Source: Actinostola sp. cb2023
Taxonomy: Eukaryota; Cnidaria; Anthozoa; Actiniaria; Actinostolidae
Assembly: GCA_033675265.1 (NCBI GenBank)
Contig: JAUJYZ010000728.1
Location: 1-64,000 of the forward strand
Direction of reading: 5' to 3'
Length of the DNA: 64,000 nt
Positions 36,935 to 49,010 of the stretch are shown here, piece by piece. The position numbers were made by a program, and so were the translations under genes. The notes beneath the pieces were generated by a model. That model made no database searches, was not told where the DNA came from, and saw only the letters and a program-made list of their open reading frames with translations. Positions within the stretch are counted from its first letter, which is position 1, and every line of letters starts with the position of its first letter.

Positions 36935-38698
36935 TTATTGATGATGATGATGGTTGTGGTGGTGATGATGGTTGTGGTGATGATGATGATGATGGTTGTG
37001 GTGATGGTTGTGGTGATGATGATGATTGTGGTGATGATGATGGTTGTGGTGGTGATGATGATTGTGGTGGTGATGATGATGATGGTTGTGGTGATGGTGA
37101 TGATTGTGGTGGTGGTGATGTTGTTGTGGTGATGATGATGATTGTGGTGTGATGATGATGGTTGTGTGATGATGATGGTTGTGGTGGTGATGATGGTTGT
37201 GTTGATGATGATGATTGTGGTGATGATGATGGTTGTGATGATAGTTGTGTAGTGATGATGATGATGCAGATAGTTGTGATGATGGTTGTGGTGATGATTG
37301 TGTTGATGATGATGATTGTGGTGATGATGATGGTTGTGGTGATGATGATGATTGTGGTGATGATGATGGTTGTGATGATAGTTGTGGTAGTGATGATGAT
37401 GATGCAGATAGTTGTGGTGATGATGATGGTTGTGGTGGTGATGATGGTTGTGTTGATAATGATTGTGGTGATGACGATGGTTGTGATGATAGTTGTGGTA
37501 GTGATGATGATGATGCAGATAGTTGTGGTGATGATGATGGTTGTGGTGATGATGATGATTGTGGTGATGATGATGTGGTGATGATGATGATGGTTGTGGT
37601 GATGATGTTGTGTGATGATGATGGTTGTGGTGATGATGATGGTTGTGGTGATGATGATGGTTGTGTGTGATGATGATGGTTGTGTGGTGATGATGATGAT
37701 GATGATGATGATTTGTGGTGATGATGATGGTTGTGGTGATGATGATGGTTGTGTTGATGATGATGATTGTGGTGATGATGATGGTTGTGGTGATGATGAT
37801 GGTTTGTTGTGATGATGATGATGATTGTGGTGATGATGGTTGTGATGATGTTGTGGTAGTGATGATGATGCAGATAGTTGTGGTGATGATGATGGTTGTG
37901 TGTGGTGATGATGATTGTGGTGATGATGATGGTTGTGGTGATGATGATGGTTGTGTGATGATGATGATTGTGGTGATGATGATGGTTGTGATGATAGTTG
38001 TGGTAGTGATGATGATGCAGATAGTTGTGGTAAGTGATGATGGTTGTGGTGGTGGTGATGATGATGATGTTGTGTGATGATGATGATTGTGGTGATGATG
38101 ATGGTTTGTGATGATGAGTTGTGGTAGTGATGATGTTGTGGTAATGATGATGTTGTGTGGTGATGATGATGATAGTTGTGGTGATGATGATGGTTTGGTG
38201 GTGATGATGATGGTTGTGTTGATGATGATGATTGTGGTGATGATGGTTGTGATGATAGTTGTGGTAGTGATGATGATGATGCAGATAGTTGTGATGATGA
38301 TGATGGTTGTGGTGGTGATGATGATGTTGTGTTGATGATGATGATTGTGGTGATGATGATGATTGTGGTGATGATGGTTGTGATGATAGTTGTGATGATA
38401 GTGTGTGGTGATGATGATGATGATGCAGATAGTTGTGATGATGATGATGGTTGTGGTGGTGATAATGGTTGTGTTGATGATGATTGTGGTGATGATGATG
38501 GTTGTGGTGGTGATGATGGTTGTGTTGATGATGATGATTGTGGTGATGATGATGGTTGTGATGATAGTTGTGGTAGTGATGATGATGATGCAGATAGTTG
38601 TGGTGATGATGGTGGTTGTGGTGGTGATGATGGTTCTGATGATGATGGTTGTGGAGATGACGATGATGGTTGTGGTGATGATGATGATGATGATTGCT
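36935..38698. repeat. 1.8-kb (GATGATGATGGTTGTGGT)-type minisatellite
   Basis: Irregular array of GGTGATGATGATGGTTGTGG with GATGATGATGCAGATAGTTG inserts recurring at 37263, 37402, 37519, 37868, 38018, 38280, 38423 and 38590. The + strand is almost free of C. The 591-codon His/Asn/Ser frame on the minus strand is an artefact. Confidence 0.95.
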
Positions 38699-38711
38699 TG
38701 TCATAATCATC

Positions 38712-38820
38712 TGTTAAAAGTCCTTGAATCTCATTATTTACCTTCGACTGAGGGCCAAAACTCCATGTGCTATCACGCAGAGAATATTCTATTGAAAAGG
38801 TGCGATTAAGCTGACGGAAA
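38712..38820. repeat. Repeat fragment shared with 59755-60035
   Basis: GTCCTTGAATCTCATTATTT and ATTCTATTGAAAAGGTG match 59762-60022, where a MITE interrupts the sequence. This copy is the uninterrupted form. Confidence 0.82.
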
Positions 38821-38969
38821 TAATAATATAATTACTGATGAACTATATTCATAATATGAGGCCGATTAATAGTGATGATTATCAGCAGAGCTAAAATACT
38901 CATGATGATGATGATGACTGACGATAATAATTATGGAAATAGTCGACCTAAATACTGTTACGTAATCAT

Positions 38970-39065
38970 CCATCTTTTTTATGCGTGCTTGCGCTTATGC
39001 TTGCGTTTTTACACGACCATGTTTTTTATGCGTGTTTGCGCTTATGGTTGCGTTTTTACACGTCT
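38970..39065. repeat. 44-bp direct duplication (TGCGCTTATGCTTGCGTTTT)
   Basis: TTTTTTATGCGTGCTTGCGC then TTATGCTTGCGTTTTTACAC occurs twice in tandem, at 38976 and 39019. Confidence 0.8.
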
Positions 39066-39198
39066 GAAAGAGGCATTCTTGATTGTGGCTTGCTCAGCGG
39101 AAGGATCAGTCATGAAAGCAACTTTTAAAACAGCTTTACTGAGTTAAACGACGGAAATGACCGTCTGTGGCCGCAAATATTGGAAGACTACTCAGTTA

Positions 39199-40616
39199 GG
39201 GGTGGACCATTAGACTAGTGATGGGGGGGTTGCACGAATCCCAAAATAAATATCGAGCAAGCCTTTCCTAAGGAAAAAAAAAATCGCGCAACACATAAAG
39301 GAAGGAAAAAAAAATCGAGCAAGCAATGTAGCCGATTTCAATATATAAATATTAAAAGACGATAAAGATCATTTGATTTTAATAATACACCAGACTCGTT
39401 CCTAGTCGTTACTTTAATACCGTGGAAAGGGAAGTAAACCGGACCGGAAAGAAACCGGAAAAAAACTGGAAAGTGCGCAAAGGCGCTTGGGAAGGTGGGG
39501 CGCAAAGGCGCACGGGAAGGAAGGAGAATTATGGAATTTTTAAGAAGAGTGAAGGTCGAAACGTCTATTTATTAAAGTTTTGTGGACATTAGAAGTTGGC
39601 TGCCTTCAACTCTCTCCTACATTATTTAAGATACAGCCATTCTGCTGCTGCTACGAAATATACTAGTCAAATGTATACTACAACGTTTCTGCAATCAGTC
39701 AATTGCAGAAACGTATATTTTGTATTTATACTGAAATATCTAATAAGATGCAAAATGTTATTCATGCTAAAATACAACTGTTTCAACACAAAATAGTGCT
39801 GAAAACTATTGTGTTGCCCTTGCTGGATGCGATACTAATCTTAAATTGATGATTATGATATATTAGAAGATAATAAGTGATGTTTCACACTTTGTATCTC
39901 TGTCATTAGACTTGTATCTCATTAGATATTTGTATAAATGTATACTTACTTAACAACCTTTCTGCAATCGAGTGTATATAAAATAGATACAAAATAGATA
40001 CACTCAATTGCAGAAAGGTTGTAGTATACATTTATACAAATATCTAATGAGATACAAGATATCTAATGAGATACAAAGTGCGAAACATCGCTTATTTTCT
40101 TCTAATATACATGTATCAGAACCATCAATTTTAGATTAGTATCGCATCCAACAAAGACAACACAATAATTTTCAGCACTATTTTGTGCTTAAACAGTTGT
40201 AGTTTGCATGTTTAACATTTTGCATCTCATTAGATATTTGTATATTTGTATTTTACTACAACTGCAATCGAGTGTATATTATATACAAAATAGATAGATA
40301 TAAAATATATATATATAAATCTTAAAAAGGAATCTTAGTTTCCTTTTAGAAACAGTAACAATAGTAAGTATTAAATATTTTCATGATTGAACATAATTAT
40401 TATTCAGTTATTGGCCATAAGACGGCACTATAAATTCTATGTTAATGCGAAATTTTTGTAAGGTAAACTTATAAATTTATAAACTTGAGGAAAAAAAATA
40501 TCGTGCAAGGTCAAGGTCCTTGAAAAAATAACGTGCAGAGCTAGGAGCAAAAAAAAAAAAAATCGAGCAGCCAAAATTCATGCAACCCCCCCATCAATAA
40601 TCTAATGGTCTACCCC
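39199..40616 (+). mobile_element. 1.4-kb PIF/Harbinger-like TIR element, copy 1
   Basis: GGGGTGGACCATTAGACTAG and the complementary CTAATGGTCTACCCC bound the element; TTA on each side is the target duplication. Internal parts include poly(A)-rich ATCGAGCAAGC motifs, a CAGACTCGTTCCTAGTCG segment, and hairpins built on CTGCAATCGAGTGTAT. A 66-codon frame (39596) is present in both copies but matches nothing I know. Copy 2 lies inverted at 44807. Confidence 0.88.
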
Positions 40617-40623
40617 TTATATT

Positions 40624-41290
40624 AAGGCATGGTTCTAAGGCGATCACGCCCATAAAACTATAAGGGGGTTGTAATTTGCTTTCGTTTTATTGCAGAAGCT
40701 TGGGTTCAGGATTAAATGTATAGATGAGCAGATTGTACATATTTGTGAAGTTAGTTACCATGGCAACAATACATTTGACCTTTTAACCCGGGTTTAAGAA
40801 AATAAGATTCAAGGCTTTGGTAGAAGCGCACAACGTTAATATATCAGAGTAGAAGATAGTGAAAATAATACAGTTTACCATGCTGTTCATCAGGCTAATT
40901 GGATATTTTGGAAATATATAATTGCTGAGTCATGAATCGAGAGTATCAAATTTCATTTTCACGTTTATCACCCTTCCCATTACTTTTTCCAACTTATCCA
41001 ATTAGACCAATAAACTAGGTAGTAAATCTATTTAATTTTCAATTAAATCCTTGTCATGCAAAATTTCTTTTCCTGACTTTTTTTTTTTTTTTTTTTTACG
41101 AGACTTTTATTTTATAAAATATAATTAGAGTTCAAAGGTCACATTGCATGTTTCCATGGAAACTGATATGTTTATTTGTTGAGATTGTCACATTGTTGTA
41201 TCACTTAAAGTTTCATGAAATAATCTCGCAAAGAAAAGGAAATAGACCACCCCCTCTTAATTTGCAGCATACATCCTAGAACCATGCCTT
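40624..41290. mobile_element. TIR element, AAGGCATGGTTCTA ends
   Basis: AAGGCATGGTTCTAAGG and CCTAGAACCATGCCTT are inverted, seven bases after copy 1 of the GGGGTGGACC element. The interior is A+T-rich with no ORF of note. Flanks AT/AT or TTA/TAA. Confidence 0.7.
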
Positions 41291-41302
41291 AATAACCCTG
41301 AG

Positions 41303-41460
41303 TAGGTTCGAGTGTTTTTATGTTATCAGTAAGTGTAACTATAAGTATAGCTACTAGTATAGCAATAAGTATATATAGTACAGTTTTAAAATCGGAGATA
41401 ATAAATACCAAAAACAAGAACTGCAATCGGTGGTTTTTTAAACACTCGAACCCAGTCCAC
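41303..41460. mobile_element. Foldback MITE, GGTTCGAGTGTTTTTA ends
   Basis: GGTTCGAGTGTTTTTA at 41307 and TTTTTTAAACACTCGAACC ending 41452 are inverted. The sequence to 42760 has no recognised gene; frames at 41289-41705 and 41889-42164 lack motifs. Confidence 0.65.
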
Positions 41461-42765
41461 CAATATTTGTCCCGGACCGGAAATGACGAAACGCTTGGGG
41501 AAACAAGCTGTTCAGACCTGACCATTAGCCTGACCACGTGATACATTAGCCTGGTTTTCACGAGCGACGTGACTCGGAAGGCAATCAGGCGCTGCATGGA
41601 ATGCATGTGTGTGATGTGAATGCACAACTTTAGCAAGTATTCAGGACTAGGACAATAGAGATGCATAACGTCGGAAACATAACACAAATGAGATGCGGTT
41701 GTCATACTCTAGAAATATCATCGTCATGCAAAAGTCGTCGTCATTGAGAATAATCATTTGACCGTGTTAAAGTGTTTCAATGAATTGAAACTTCAGGGTT
41801 GATGAATGTGCTATCTGATCTAATTGACCTGGTATTAGAGAATCATCATCACGGGATTTTTCAATTGTACCCATTTCAGTAAAGACAAGTGAAATCATCG
41901 ACAAAAGACAGAATGCATATCTTTACTGGAACTCGTATTTTTCAAAATCGAATGAAGCGATTGCTCTTTCCATTTCCCAAAAGGAATATTGAAAAGGTTG
42001 CAGAACAATATGAGCTCAAAAGAAGTTTACTTAAAGTCCATAAAGCTAATTTTTCAGGCAGAATACTAACAGTGACACAATTGTTTACGATTTTTACAAA
42101 TTCGTCAAAAAGTTCCGTGCGATCTATTTGCAAACGCTTTTATATTTTAAGTTACAGCCATTGAACAAAAATTCTGTCCGACCATTTTTTATCAAAACTA
42201 TACTCTCTCCGAAAATGAATTTATTCAAAAAGCGTAATACGTCATTCTGCGTTTCCTAACTCCGATCGTGATGAAGCATATAATGGCAAACTTTAATATA
42301 TCTCTAGACTTGTATAAAAATTGATTTAAATTAGTTTGTCAGCAGCAACGAACTTTCCGTTCAAACATGGAAGGTAACGCCACCTAAAAACCCAGTCCAG
42401 CCACCTTAAGGGGGAATTTTCGATTATTTAATTACCCATAATGCATCCGATATATTGATATATTGATATTTCGTAGCGGCCATAATTTTTGCAAATGACT
42501 GTATTTCTCTTATAACGTACTGTCATAGTAAAATTAAATTTGCGTAAATATATTTTTTGTAAAACATGACATTTTCTTATAACTTGCCGATGTCTCACAC
42601 TAGACTGACTCGCTGTATGTCCTGACATTTCCCCCCGCTTTTTGTTATAGTTCGCAAAGAATGGTTGCAAACGTTTGGCTTTTTTTGTGAGTAGAATCGT
42701 CAGCTTTACCTCATCCTCGTCGATTAGATGGATGGCGTTGTAATTCACCAAAGAAAATCAAGGTA

Positions 42766-42845
42766 CTGTTAGTTTGTCTGTCTGTCTGTCTGCTGTTTGT
42801 TTTCAATTATTTTGGCCGTCTCTCGGTTTGTCTGTCTGTCTGCTG
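42766..42845. repeat. (CTGT)n tracts
   Basis: Two TGTCTGTCTGTCTGCTGTT tracts flanking GGCCGTCTCTC; same type as the 43.3-kb array. Confidence 0.88.
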
Positions 42846-43096
42846 TTATTAGTCGGGCTTCCTGTGGAAGGAGCCCGACTCTAGAAATGCAGAGCGTTCT
42901 TCTTCGTCGACCCCAAAAAGCATATTGGGTTCTACAGCGTGCACCTAGACATGAAGTCTGGCCTTTACAAAGCACTTCAATCTCGGAGGTCAAGGGGCCT
43001 GTAAGTCTTTTCTCGTCTAAATCTAAATTTAGATTGAAACAGGACGCTCTAGTAGCGTGAAGTCGGGCTATTGTTTTACTGATATACTGTAAAGTC

Positions 43097-43268
43097 AGTA
43101 CTGAAATTGCAAGGAAAGCATGTTCTATCGAGCTCTGTCATGCAACGACGAGCAACCAAAAACTGTTTCAATCGCACTGAAAATCGCACTATAGGATATC
43201 TATATTTAGTTCAAATAGGTTATATTTCATTTAGAAGCCCGACTTCACGCTAGAAGAGCGTCTAGTTT
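43097..43268. repeat. Dispersed repeat, copy 2 (also at 32768)
   Basis: Same sequence as 32768-32935, ending GAAGCCCGACTTCACGCTAG AAGAGCGTCTAG. A related AGTCGGGCTTCCTGTGGAAG segment lies at 42852, so the parent repeat may span 42850-43268. Confidence 0.83.
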
Positions 43269-43284
43269 TCAATTAATTTGGCCG

Positions 43285-43858
43285 TCTCTGTTTGTCTGTC
43301 TGTCTGTCTTTCTTCTCTCTGTCTGTCGCTTGTCTGTCTAACTGTCTGTCTTTACTTCTCTCTGTCTGCCTGTCTGCTTGTCTGCCTGTCTGTCTGTCTT
43401 TACTTCTCTCTGTCTGCCTGTCTGCTTGTCTGTCTAACTGTCTGTCTTTACTTCTCTCTGTCTGCCTGTCTGCTTGTCTGCCTGTCTGCCTGTCTGTCTG
43501 TCTTTACTTCTCTCTGTCTGCCTGTCTGCTTGTCTGCCTGTCTGTCTGTCTTTACTTCTCTCTGTCTGCTTGTCTCTGTCTGTCTGTCTTTACTTCTCTC
43601 TGTCTGTCTGCCTGTCTGTCTGTCTTTACTTCTCTCTGTCTGCCTGTCTGCTTGTCTGCCTGTCTGTTTGTCTTTACTTCTCTCTGTCTGCCTGTCTGTC
43701 TGTCTTTACTTCTCTCTGTCTGCCTGTCTGCTTGTCTGCCTGTCTGTCTATCTTTACTTCTCTCTGTCTGCCTGTCTGCTTGTCTGTCTGTCTGTCTGCC
43801 TGTCTGCCTGTCTTTACCATATGTTCTGTCTGTCTGTCTGCCTGTCTTTACCATATGT

Positions 43859-43889
<31 letters not shown>

Positions 43890-43905
43890 GTCTTTAGTGT
43901 CTGCA
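43285..43905. repeat. CTGT-based minisatellite with TTTACTTCTCTCTGTCTGCC unit
   Basis: Higher-order repeats of TTTACTTCTCTCTGTCTGCC followed by variable (TGTCTGCC/CTTG)n, 45-65 bp each, about 11 units. The Leu/Cys/Ser frames over it (43278-44010) are artefacts. Confidence 0.93.
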
Positions 43906-43969
43906 TGTCTTTACTTGTGTCTGTTATCACTCAAGCAGCTGTTTGTTTCGATAGTAATATTCCAATCCA

Positions 43970-44008
43970 TTTTCACCTTTGACGTCATTTTCACCTTTGA
44001 CGTCATTT
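43970..44008. promoter_or_regulatory. Duplicated 19-bp block with CRE-like TGACGTCA
   Basis: TTTTCACCTTTGACGTCA occurs twice in tandem. TGACGTCA is the palindromic CRE consensus. No nearby gene start is recognised, so any role is conjecture. Confidence 0.35.
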
Positions 44009-44199
44009 GATTTACAGTCCAACTTCCGGAATCGTTAATTAATCGTTCCGTTGAAAATGTCTGATATATCACGATCGAACAGTCGTATTGTCCTTCACAC
44101 TTATTCATCCATGAGTATGATCTTGAGATTCATCTAAAGTCAATCAAATCACACACGCCTGTGATTGAGTACTTTTGTTGCACCGACACAGGAAGCCCA

Positions 44200-44690
44200 A
44201 ATCCTGTTTTTGGAAATATGTCAATAGTCCCTTTTCGCGTTCACATATCCCGTTGTAAAACCGCTGTACTTATAGACATCAGACGCATTTGTACAGGGTT
44301 AGCCTCGAGTCAGTGTAAATTATTCACACTGAATATTGATCAACAATAACACGAAAAAATGTTGACATGAAACAATAGAAACATTTTTGAATTGCACGGA
44401 CTGGTTTCTGAATCGAGGCTAAGCCTGTACAAATGCGTCTTTTGTCAAGGACAGCGGTCATCTCTAAACAACGTGAAACTGGAGTATTGGCGACTTACAT
44501 GATGGCGTCATATACTACAAGTACCAGAATGCTTTGCCCATTTTCTTTTGTTAGATAATTCTCATGAGGGAATAAAAATCTGAATAAGAAAGAAAATTCC
44601 CAAAGCATTCTGGTAGTTGTAGTCATATGACGTCATCATGCAAGTCGCCAATTACGGATCGACAAATACTCTCAGCTGCTGAAACGGTAT
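44200..44690. mobile_element. Foldback element with nested palindrome, relative at 47550
   Basis: GACGCATTTGTACAGGGTTA and CTAAGCCTGTACAAATGCGT are inverted (44282/44415). A nested palindrome 44487-44652 has arms GGCGACTTACATGATGGCGT. A diverged relative is at 47545-47790. Confidence 0.75.
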
Positions 44691-44806
44691 TCAATTGAAC
44701 TAAATCGTGAATCAAATGTGCATAAATATTTCTGTTGTCATTCTTATTCGGTATTTCAACGATTAGTATAATAATTCGCTGGTTTCTTATTGATGCTTCG
44801 CTCTTA

Positions 44807-46251
44807 GGGGTGGACCATTAGATTATTGATGGGGGGGTTGCATGAATTTTGGCTGCTCGATTTTTTTTTCTTTGCTCCTAGCTCTGCACGTTATTTTTTT
44901 CAAGGACCTTGACCTTGCACGATATTTTTTTTCCTCAAGTTTATAAATTTATAAGTTTACCTTACAAAAATTTCGCATTAACATAGAATTTATAGTGCCG
45001 TCTTATGGCCAATAACTGAATAATAATTATGTTCAATCATGCAAGAGAATATTTAATACTTACTATTGTTACTGTTTCTAAAAGGAAACTAAGATTCCTT
45101 TTTAAGATTTATATATATATATTTATATCTATCTATTTTGTATATATTTTATATACACTCGATTGCAGAAACGTTGTAGTATACTTTATACAAATATACA
45201 AATATCTAATGAGATGCAAAATGTTAAACATGCTAAACTACAACTGTTTAAGCACAAAATAGTGCTGAAAATTATTGTGTTGTCTTTGTTGGATGCGATA
45301 CTAATCTAAAATTGATGGTTCTGATACATGTATATTAGAAGAAAATAAGCGATGTTTCGCACTTTGTATCTCATTAGATATCTTGTATCTCATTAGATAT
45401 TTGTATAAATGTATACTACAACCTTTCTGCAATTGAGTGTATCTATTTTGTATCTATTTTATATACACTCGATTGCAGAAAGGTTGTTAAGTAAGTATAC
45501 ATTTATACAAATATCTAATGAGATACAAGTCTAATGACAGAGATACAAAGTGTGAAACATCACTTATTATCTTCTAATATATCATAATCATCAATTTTAG
45601 ATTAGTATCGCATCCAGCAAGGGCAACACAATAGTTTTCAGCACTATTTTGTGTTGAAACAGTTGTATTTTAGCATGAATAACATTTTGCATCTTATTAG
45701 ATATTTCAGTATAAATACAAAATATACAACGTTTCTGCAATTGACTGATTGCAGAAACGTTGTAGTATACATTTGATATATTTCGTAGCAGCCAGAATGG
45801 ACAGAATGGCTGTATCTTAAATAATGTAGGAGAGAGTTGAAGGCAGCCAACTTCTAATGTCCACAAAACTTTAATAAATAGACGTTTCGACCTTCACTCT
45901 TCTTAAAAATTCCATAATTCTCCTTCCTTCCCGTGCGCCTTTGCGCCCCACCTTCCCAAGCGCCTTTGCGCACTTTCCAGTTTTTTTCCGGTTTCTTTCC
46001 GGTCCGGTTTACTTCCCTTTCCACGGTATTAAAGTAACGACTAGGAACGAGTCTGCATGGTGTATTATTAAAATCAAATGATCTTTATCGTCTTTTAATA
46101 TTTATATATTGAAATCGGCTACATTGCTTGCTCGATTTTTTTTTCCTTCCTTTATGTGTTGCGCGATTTTTTTTTTCCTTAGGAAAGGCTTGCTCGATAT
46201 TTATTTTGGGATTCGTGCATCCCCCCCATCACTAGTCTAATGGTCCACCCC
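44807..46251 (-). mobile_element. 1.4-kb PIF/Harbinger-like TIR element, copy 2 (inverted)
   Basis: Reads as the reverse complement of 39199-40616 with few differences, bounded by GGGGTGGACC and GGTCCACCCC with TTA flanks (44804-44806, 46252-46254). The independent TTA duplications show two insertions rather than one inverted duplication. Confidence 0.88.
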
Positions 46252-47080
46252 TTAACACTGCCAAAACAGAGTCTAAGAGTCTAAGAGTATACGTGTGAAA
46301 AATTAAGTCAATTTTCTCCTCCACAAAAATGTTTTTTTTAAATTTACATCGGAGAGCATTGAAATGATCCCAGTTGAACTTTGCGGGACGCGATGTAGAA
46401 TCGACTACAAAACTGCAGGCCGCGGCTGTTCAAAGAGTGCAGGATAGCACCATCCGTGAGGTAAATTATTGATAAGTTGATGCTGTTATCCAATACATTC
46501 AGTCCACTGGATAACGATTTATCCCACGGATAGCGCTATAACTGCACGTTATACAACTGGGGCCAGACACTTTAGGACAACGTCTGGCGTTGCATGATAA
46601 GAAAAAACATGTTATCTTTAGCAGTGTAACTAACTTAACCATCACAAGTTAACGGTATCGTCTCGATCGACAATGCACCTTTACAAAAACCACGATCTTA
46701 TCAGTCCGTAGTATTGGTTTGTTTTCTAGGATGTCGCCATTTTCTCGCCAGTTTCCGGGCAACAAATTCCCCTTGGTTTTTCTTTTATTGATTTTCCTTT
46801 CCACCTTCCGTACACGTCACGGTATGACGGTTTTTTCTTTTAAATTATGTCACGCGTTGATCTTTCTACCGGCTTTTTCTTAAAACTTCGCCACTACATT
46901 TCGTGTAGCAGCAATTCAGTTTATCTACTTGGAAAATGCCTATTTCAAACATTTGGTTATCTACTAACCCACTGGTCCACCAGCCATTTTTGATCATGGT
47001 ATGCCGCTTCCTTTTTTCTCCAACCTTTTGGTTTCTTTTCAGCAATGTTTACCATTTATTTTCACTTTTTCCGGTTTATG
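46252..47080. other. Intergenic with one MITE relic
   Basis: 46430-46570 (GCTGTTCAAAGAGTG..GGATAGC...ATAGCGCTATAACTGCACG) is a decayed relative of the MITE at 57553. The rest is unassigned; no gene recognised. Confidence 0.55.
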
Positions 47081-47084
47081 TTCA

Positions 47085-47308
47085 GGTTTCAGGACTTACG
47101 TATGTTCAGGTTTCAGGCCTTACGTATGTTCAGGTTTCAGGCCTTACGTATGTTCAGGTTTCAGGCCTTACGTATGTTCAGGTTTCAGGCCTTACGTATG
47201 TTCAGGTTTCAGGCCTTACGTATGTTCAGGTTTCAGGCCTTACGTATGTTCAGGTTTCAGGCCTTACGTATGTTCAGGTTTCAGGCCTTACGTATGTTCA
47301 CGTTTTAG
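47085..47308. repeat. 24-bp minisatellite (GTTCAGGTTTCAGGCCTTAC)
   Basis: Nine near-perfect 24-bp units, TATGTTCAGGTTTCAGGCCTTACG. Since 24 is a multiple of three, three frames stay open; the 125-codon frame at 46936 is not supported as a gene. Confidence 0.94.
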
Positions 47309-47544
47309 CGTAAGTCTCCCATTCATCCCGGCCACCCGGCATTTATGTCCCTTGCACTATTGCATGAATTTATTTGGTAACCACGTGTAGGGTTAAGCTT
47401 CAAGGCTTTGAAGTATGAAACACGTTTGTCATCTACCATAATGACAACAGTTTAACGTCTTAACCCCTGATGAGTAATGTTAAACTGGGTTTACCAACCC
47501 TACCTCTAAATTCATGCTTTAATACTCCAGTTTCGAGTTATTTA

Positions 47545-47790
47545 GACACTGCTGTACTTCTTGACAAAAGACGTATTTGCTCAGCCTTAGCCTCAATCCA
47601 GAGAATAACCCGTGGAATTAAAAAATGATTCTATTGTCCTATGTCAACATTTTTCACATTCTCGTTGGTATTTGTGAATAATTTACGCTGAATTGAGGCA
47701 AAGTCTGAGCAAATGCGGCTTTTGTCAAGGTGCGTAAACAACTCGAAACTGGAGTATTTAGTGACCATATGAGCTCATATTCTACAATTC
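47545..47790. mobile_element. Foldback element, relative of 44200-44690
   Basis: GACAAAAGACGTATTTGCTC AGCCTTAGCCTCAAT and its inverse GAATTGAGGCAAAGTCTGAG at 47690 form the arms, with AACTCGAAACTGGAGTATTT shared with 44465. Confidence 0.7.
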
Positions 47791-47892
47791 CAAAAAATAC
47801 CCTCTTCCATTTTCTTCAGAATTCCTAGCCTCGTCCCACATCCATTTGTCCCAACAACAATAGAGTCCGATTACCTAATTCTCTGTTTTATC

Positions 47893-48275
<383 letters not shown>

Positions 48276-48611
48276 TTATTTCTTCAAAAAAAAAAAAGAG
48301 AGCGCATTCCACAATGTCTGAATGCTCTTTACAAAAAAAAAGTAAATACAGTAAATAAAATATCTTATCTTCGAAGTGGGTTATTTTTCGAAGCGTATAT
48401 TTCAGCGTTTTGTGTGGCAAATTTAAGGGATTTTAAAAAGGTGTGGCTTTCATAATGACAGGGTATCGTTGAAGTCCGCTTTGGTTTTTCCGTTTGCTAC
48501 ACCTTCGCTCGTAAGGATATCTCGTACGTATACTTATACTGAAAAACATCTCTGCACCGCATTCGTACCGTTATCTGTATTACAGTTCTCTGTAATTAGT
48601 ATCTATTATTA

Positions 48612-48620
48612 TTATGATGG

Positions 48621-48651
<31 letters not shown>

Positions 48652-49010
48652 ATTATTCAATTTTCATACATTGTACAAATTCCGATCTTCTGGTTGGTTG
48701 ATTTGTACCACGTGACGCGTGGTTATGACGCGACAACCGTGGTGTAAAAGCCGTTGTGTAAATTATTTACACCACGGCTTATACCGGCCACGGTGTTAGT
48801 ATTAGTTAGTATTAGCTTGCCTCCGCAATGTATTCAAATTGAATAATAAAAATGTTAACGCCCTCTTTGCTCATGAGTTATCGGGATTTTACCTTCACTC
48901 GTTCACTAGCAATGAACTCGAAATTTTCTCATACTGCACTGTGAACTCGTGCAGGTGAATCCCGATAACCGAGTGCGTTAACCTCTAAATAATAATTATT
49001 TATTCACCCC
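48612..49010. repeat. (GAT)n tract and two foldback palindromes
   Basis: 48612-48648 is (GAT)n. 48693-48790 is a palindrome around GTGTAAATTATTTACAC. 48845-48990 has arms GTTAACGC and GAGTTATCGGGATT with complements near 48960-48985. Confidence 0.7.

Noticed and set aside
36935..38710. 591-codon His/Asn/Ser-rich frame on the minus strand
   Set aside because: Product of a C-poor GAT-type minisatellite; composition mirrors the repeat.
41889..42164. 91-codon + strand ORF
   Set aside because: Ordinary composition but no domain, overlapping antisense frame of similar length, no context.
43278..44010. Cys/Leu/Ser-rich frames of 100-234 codons
   Set aside because: (CTGT)n-based array read in several frames at once.
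46936..47313. 125-codon frame with YVQVSGLT repeats
   Set aside because: A 24-bp repeat keeps all frames open; three overlapping frames are equally long.
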